A DNA stretch of 38,611 nucleotides, taken from NCBI GenBank assembly GCA_001780955.1, contig MFJR01000014.1, positions 25,338 through 63,948 of the forward strand. The letters are read 5' to 3'. This DNA comes from Candidatus Gottesmanbacteria bacterium RIFCSPLOWO2_01_FULL_39_12b. GTDB lineage: Bacteria > Patescibacteriota > Microgenomatia > 2-02-FULL-39-11. Shown here in pieces: positions 38,203 through 38,611 of the stretch. Position 1 is the first letter of the stretch; every line of letters begins with the position of its first letter. Below the pieces are notes generated by a model. The model saw only the letters and a program-made list of their open reading frames with translations. It did no database searches and was not told the origin of the DNA. The position numbers were made by a program, and so were the translations under genes.

Positions 38203-38611
38203 TCACCGGAAATCAGGGAATCCCTCCAAGTTTTTTTTACCGAAGAGAAAATATTGGACTGTTATCATGGCAGTTCGGGTAAAAAACCTCCACCCTTCTT
38301 TCGACCGTCTTCCTGAGGCAATCACGATTAAATCTTTTAAATAAACTGTTTTACCCGTCTCTGACATCCTTAAGGAAAAATCAAGATCCTCCATAATCAA
38401 TAATTTCTCATCGTAACCGCCGACCAGTAAAGCTTTTTCCTTCCAAAAAGCCGTGTTCTGTCCCGTTGCTAACGTCCGTCTAAAAATATAATGAGTCACC
38501 AGCCAACCATAATATTGTAAATAATTGATAAAAAAGCGATAAGAAAAAGATCCGTCAACAACCTTGAATGGGCCGTAAGAAAGAACAACATTGGGTTCCA
38601 GTAAAGCCTTT
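38203..38611 (-). CDS. Family 2 glycosyltransferase, 3' part
   Basis: The frame enters from the right window edge and ends at 38203. Visible parts are TGQNTAFWKEKALLVGGYDEKL and the acidic MEDLDFSLRM, as in the C-terminal half of GT2 enzymes, then a hydrophobic end (FFTRTAMITVQYFLFG). The N-terminal nucleotide-binding half lies outside. It is transcribed with the two following glycosyltransferases. Confidence 0.8.
   Translation of the reverse strand, partial: KALLEPNVVLSYGPFKVVDGSFSYRFFINYLQYYGWLVTHYIFRRTLATGQNTAFWKEKALLVGGYDEKLLIMEDLDFSLRMSETGKTVYLKDLIVIASGRRSKEGWRFFTRTAMITVQYFLFGKKNLEGFPDFR

Overview
The window looks like a chromosome segment of a Candidate Phyla Radiation bacterium (Patescibacteria), most likely of the Microgenomates group. 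This is inferred from gene content and style. It is AT-rich with compact, overlapping operons. It has surface proteins made of one membrane anchor plus a Thr/Pro linker and Cys-rich domains, many genes with no known family, many toxin-antitoxin pairs, and in-frame repeats inside housekeeping genes. Several genes end in TGA, so the standard bacterial code fits. I found no rRNA, tRNA or CRISPR array.

Layout. 1-1.6 kb: 3' part of a serine-biosynthesis fusion (SerA joined to a SerB-like phosphatase) behind a T-box leader. 1.6-2.5 kb: gene-poor, with nested inverted repeats, a tiny membrane protein and a promoter-hairpin-terminator leader. 2.6-6.8 kb: an unknown gene, then malic enzyme-thioredoxin-thioredoxin reductase and a RelE/Phd-type toxin pair. 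6.9-10.7 kb: a Kazal-like surface protein, two frameshifted genes and small membrane proteins, one behind a structured leader. 10.7-18.6 kb: a copper/thiol island (CsoR, 33-residue membrane peptide, CopA, DUF1573, CcdA-like, a CC-motif exported protein, a Cys-rich surface protein, a UreH-like/cupredoxin fusion and a CopZ-like chaperone). 18.7-21 kb: an exported protein, a VapBC pair and a CPBP protease. 21-24.3 kb: a folC operon and a divergent SDR. 24.3-26.9 kb: two more Cys-rich surface proteins and an S-component-like membrane protein. 26.9-31.1 kb: one long minus-strand run (vapBC, acetyltransferase, PIG-L deacetylase, small membrane protein, phosphoribosyltransferase, pth). 31.2-34.1 kb: a DUF4143 ATPase between perfect 29-base repeats, then a toxin-like pair whose second gene is split by an insertion sequence. 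34.1-38.6 kb: HicAB, an endonuclease Q-like repair enzyme and three glycosyltransferases.

Two patterns stand out. First, two unrelated toxin-antitoxin modules (vapBC and hicBA) each sit just after the 3' end of a host gene (CPBP protease; endonuclease Q), with a second, slightly diverged copy of that 3' end on the far side. The copies keep the encoded peptide. This is the arrangement left by islands that integrate at gene ends and restore them, but here the cargo is only a toxin-antitoxin pair. Second, short palindromes and heptanucleotide arrays are spread through intergenic DNA and in frame inside genes. A 30-base double palindrome occurs three times with compensatory arm changes, and folC alone carries at least four insertions.

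Expression also looks distinctive. Many operon-leading genes have a -10 box 3-10 bases before the start codon (leaderless or nearly so). Internal genes use Shine-Dalgarno sites or ATGA overlaps. Four toxin-antitoxin promoters carry inverted repeats over the -10 or -35 box, consistent with autoregulation.
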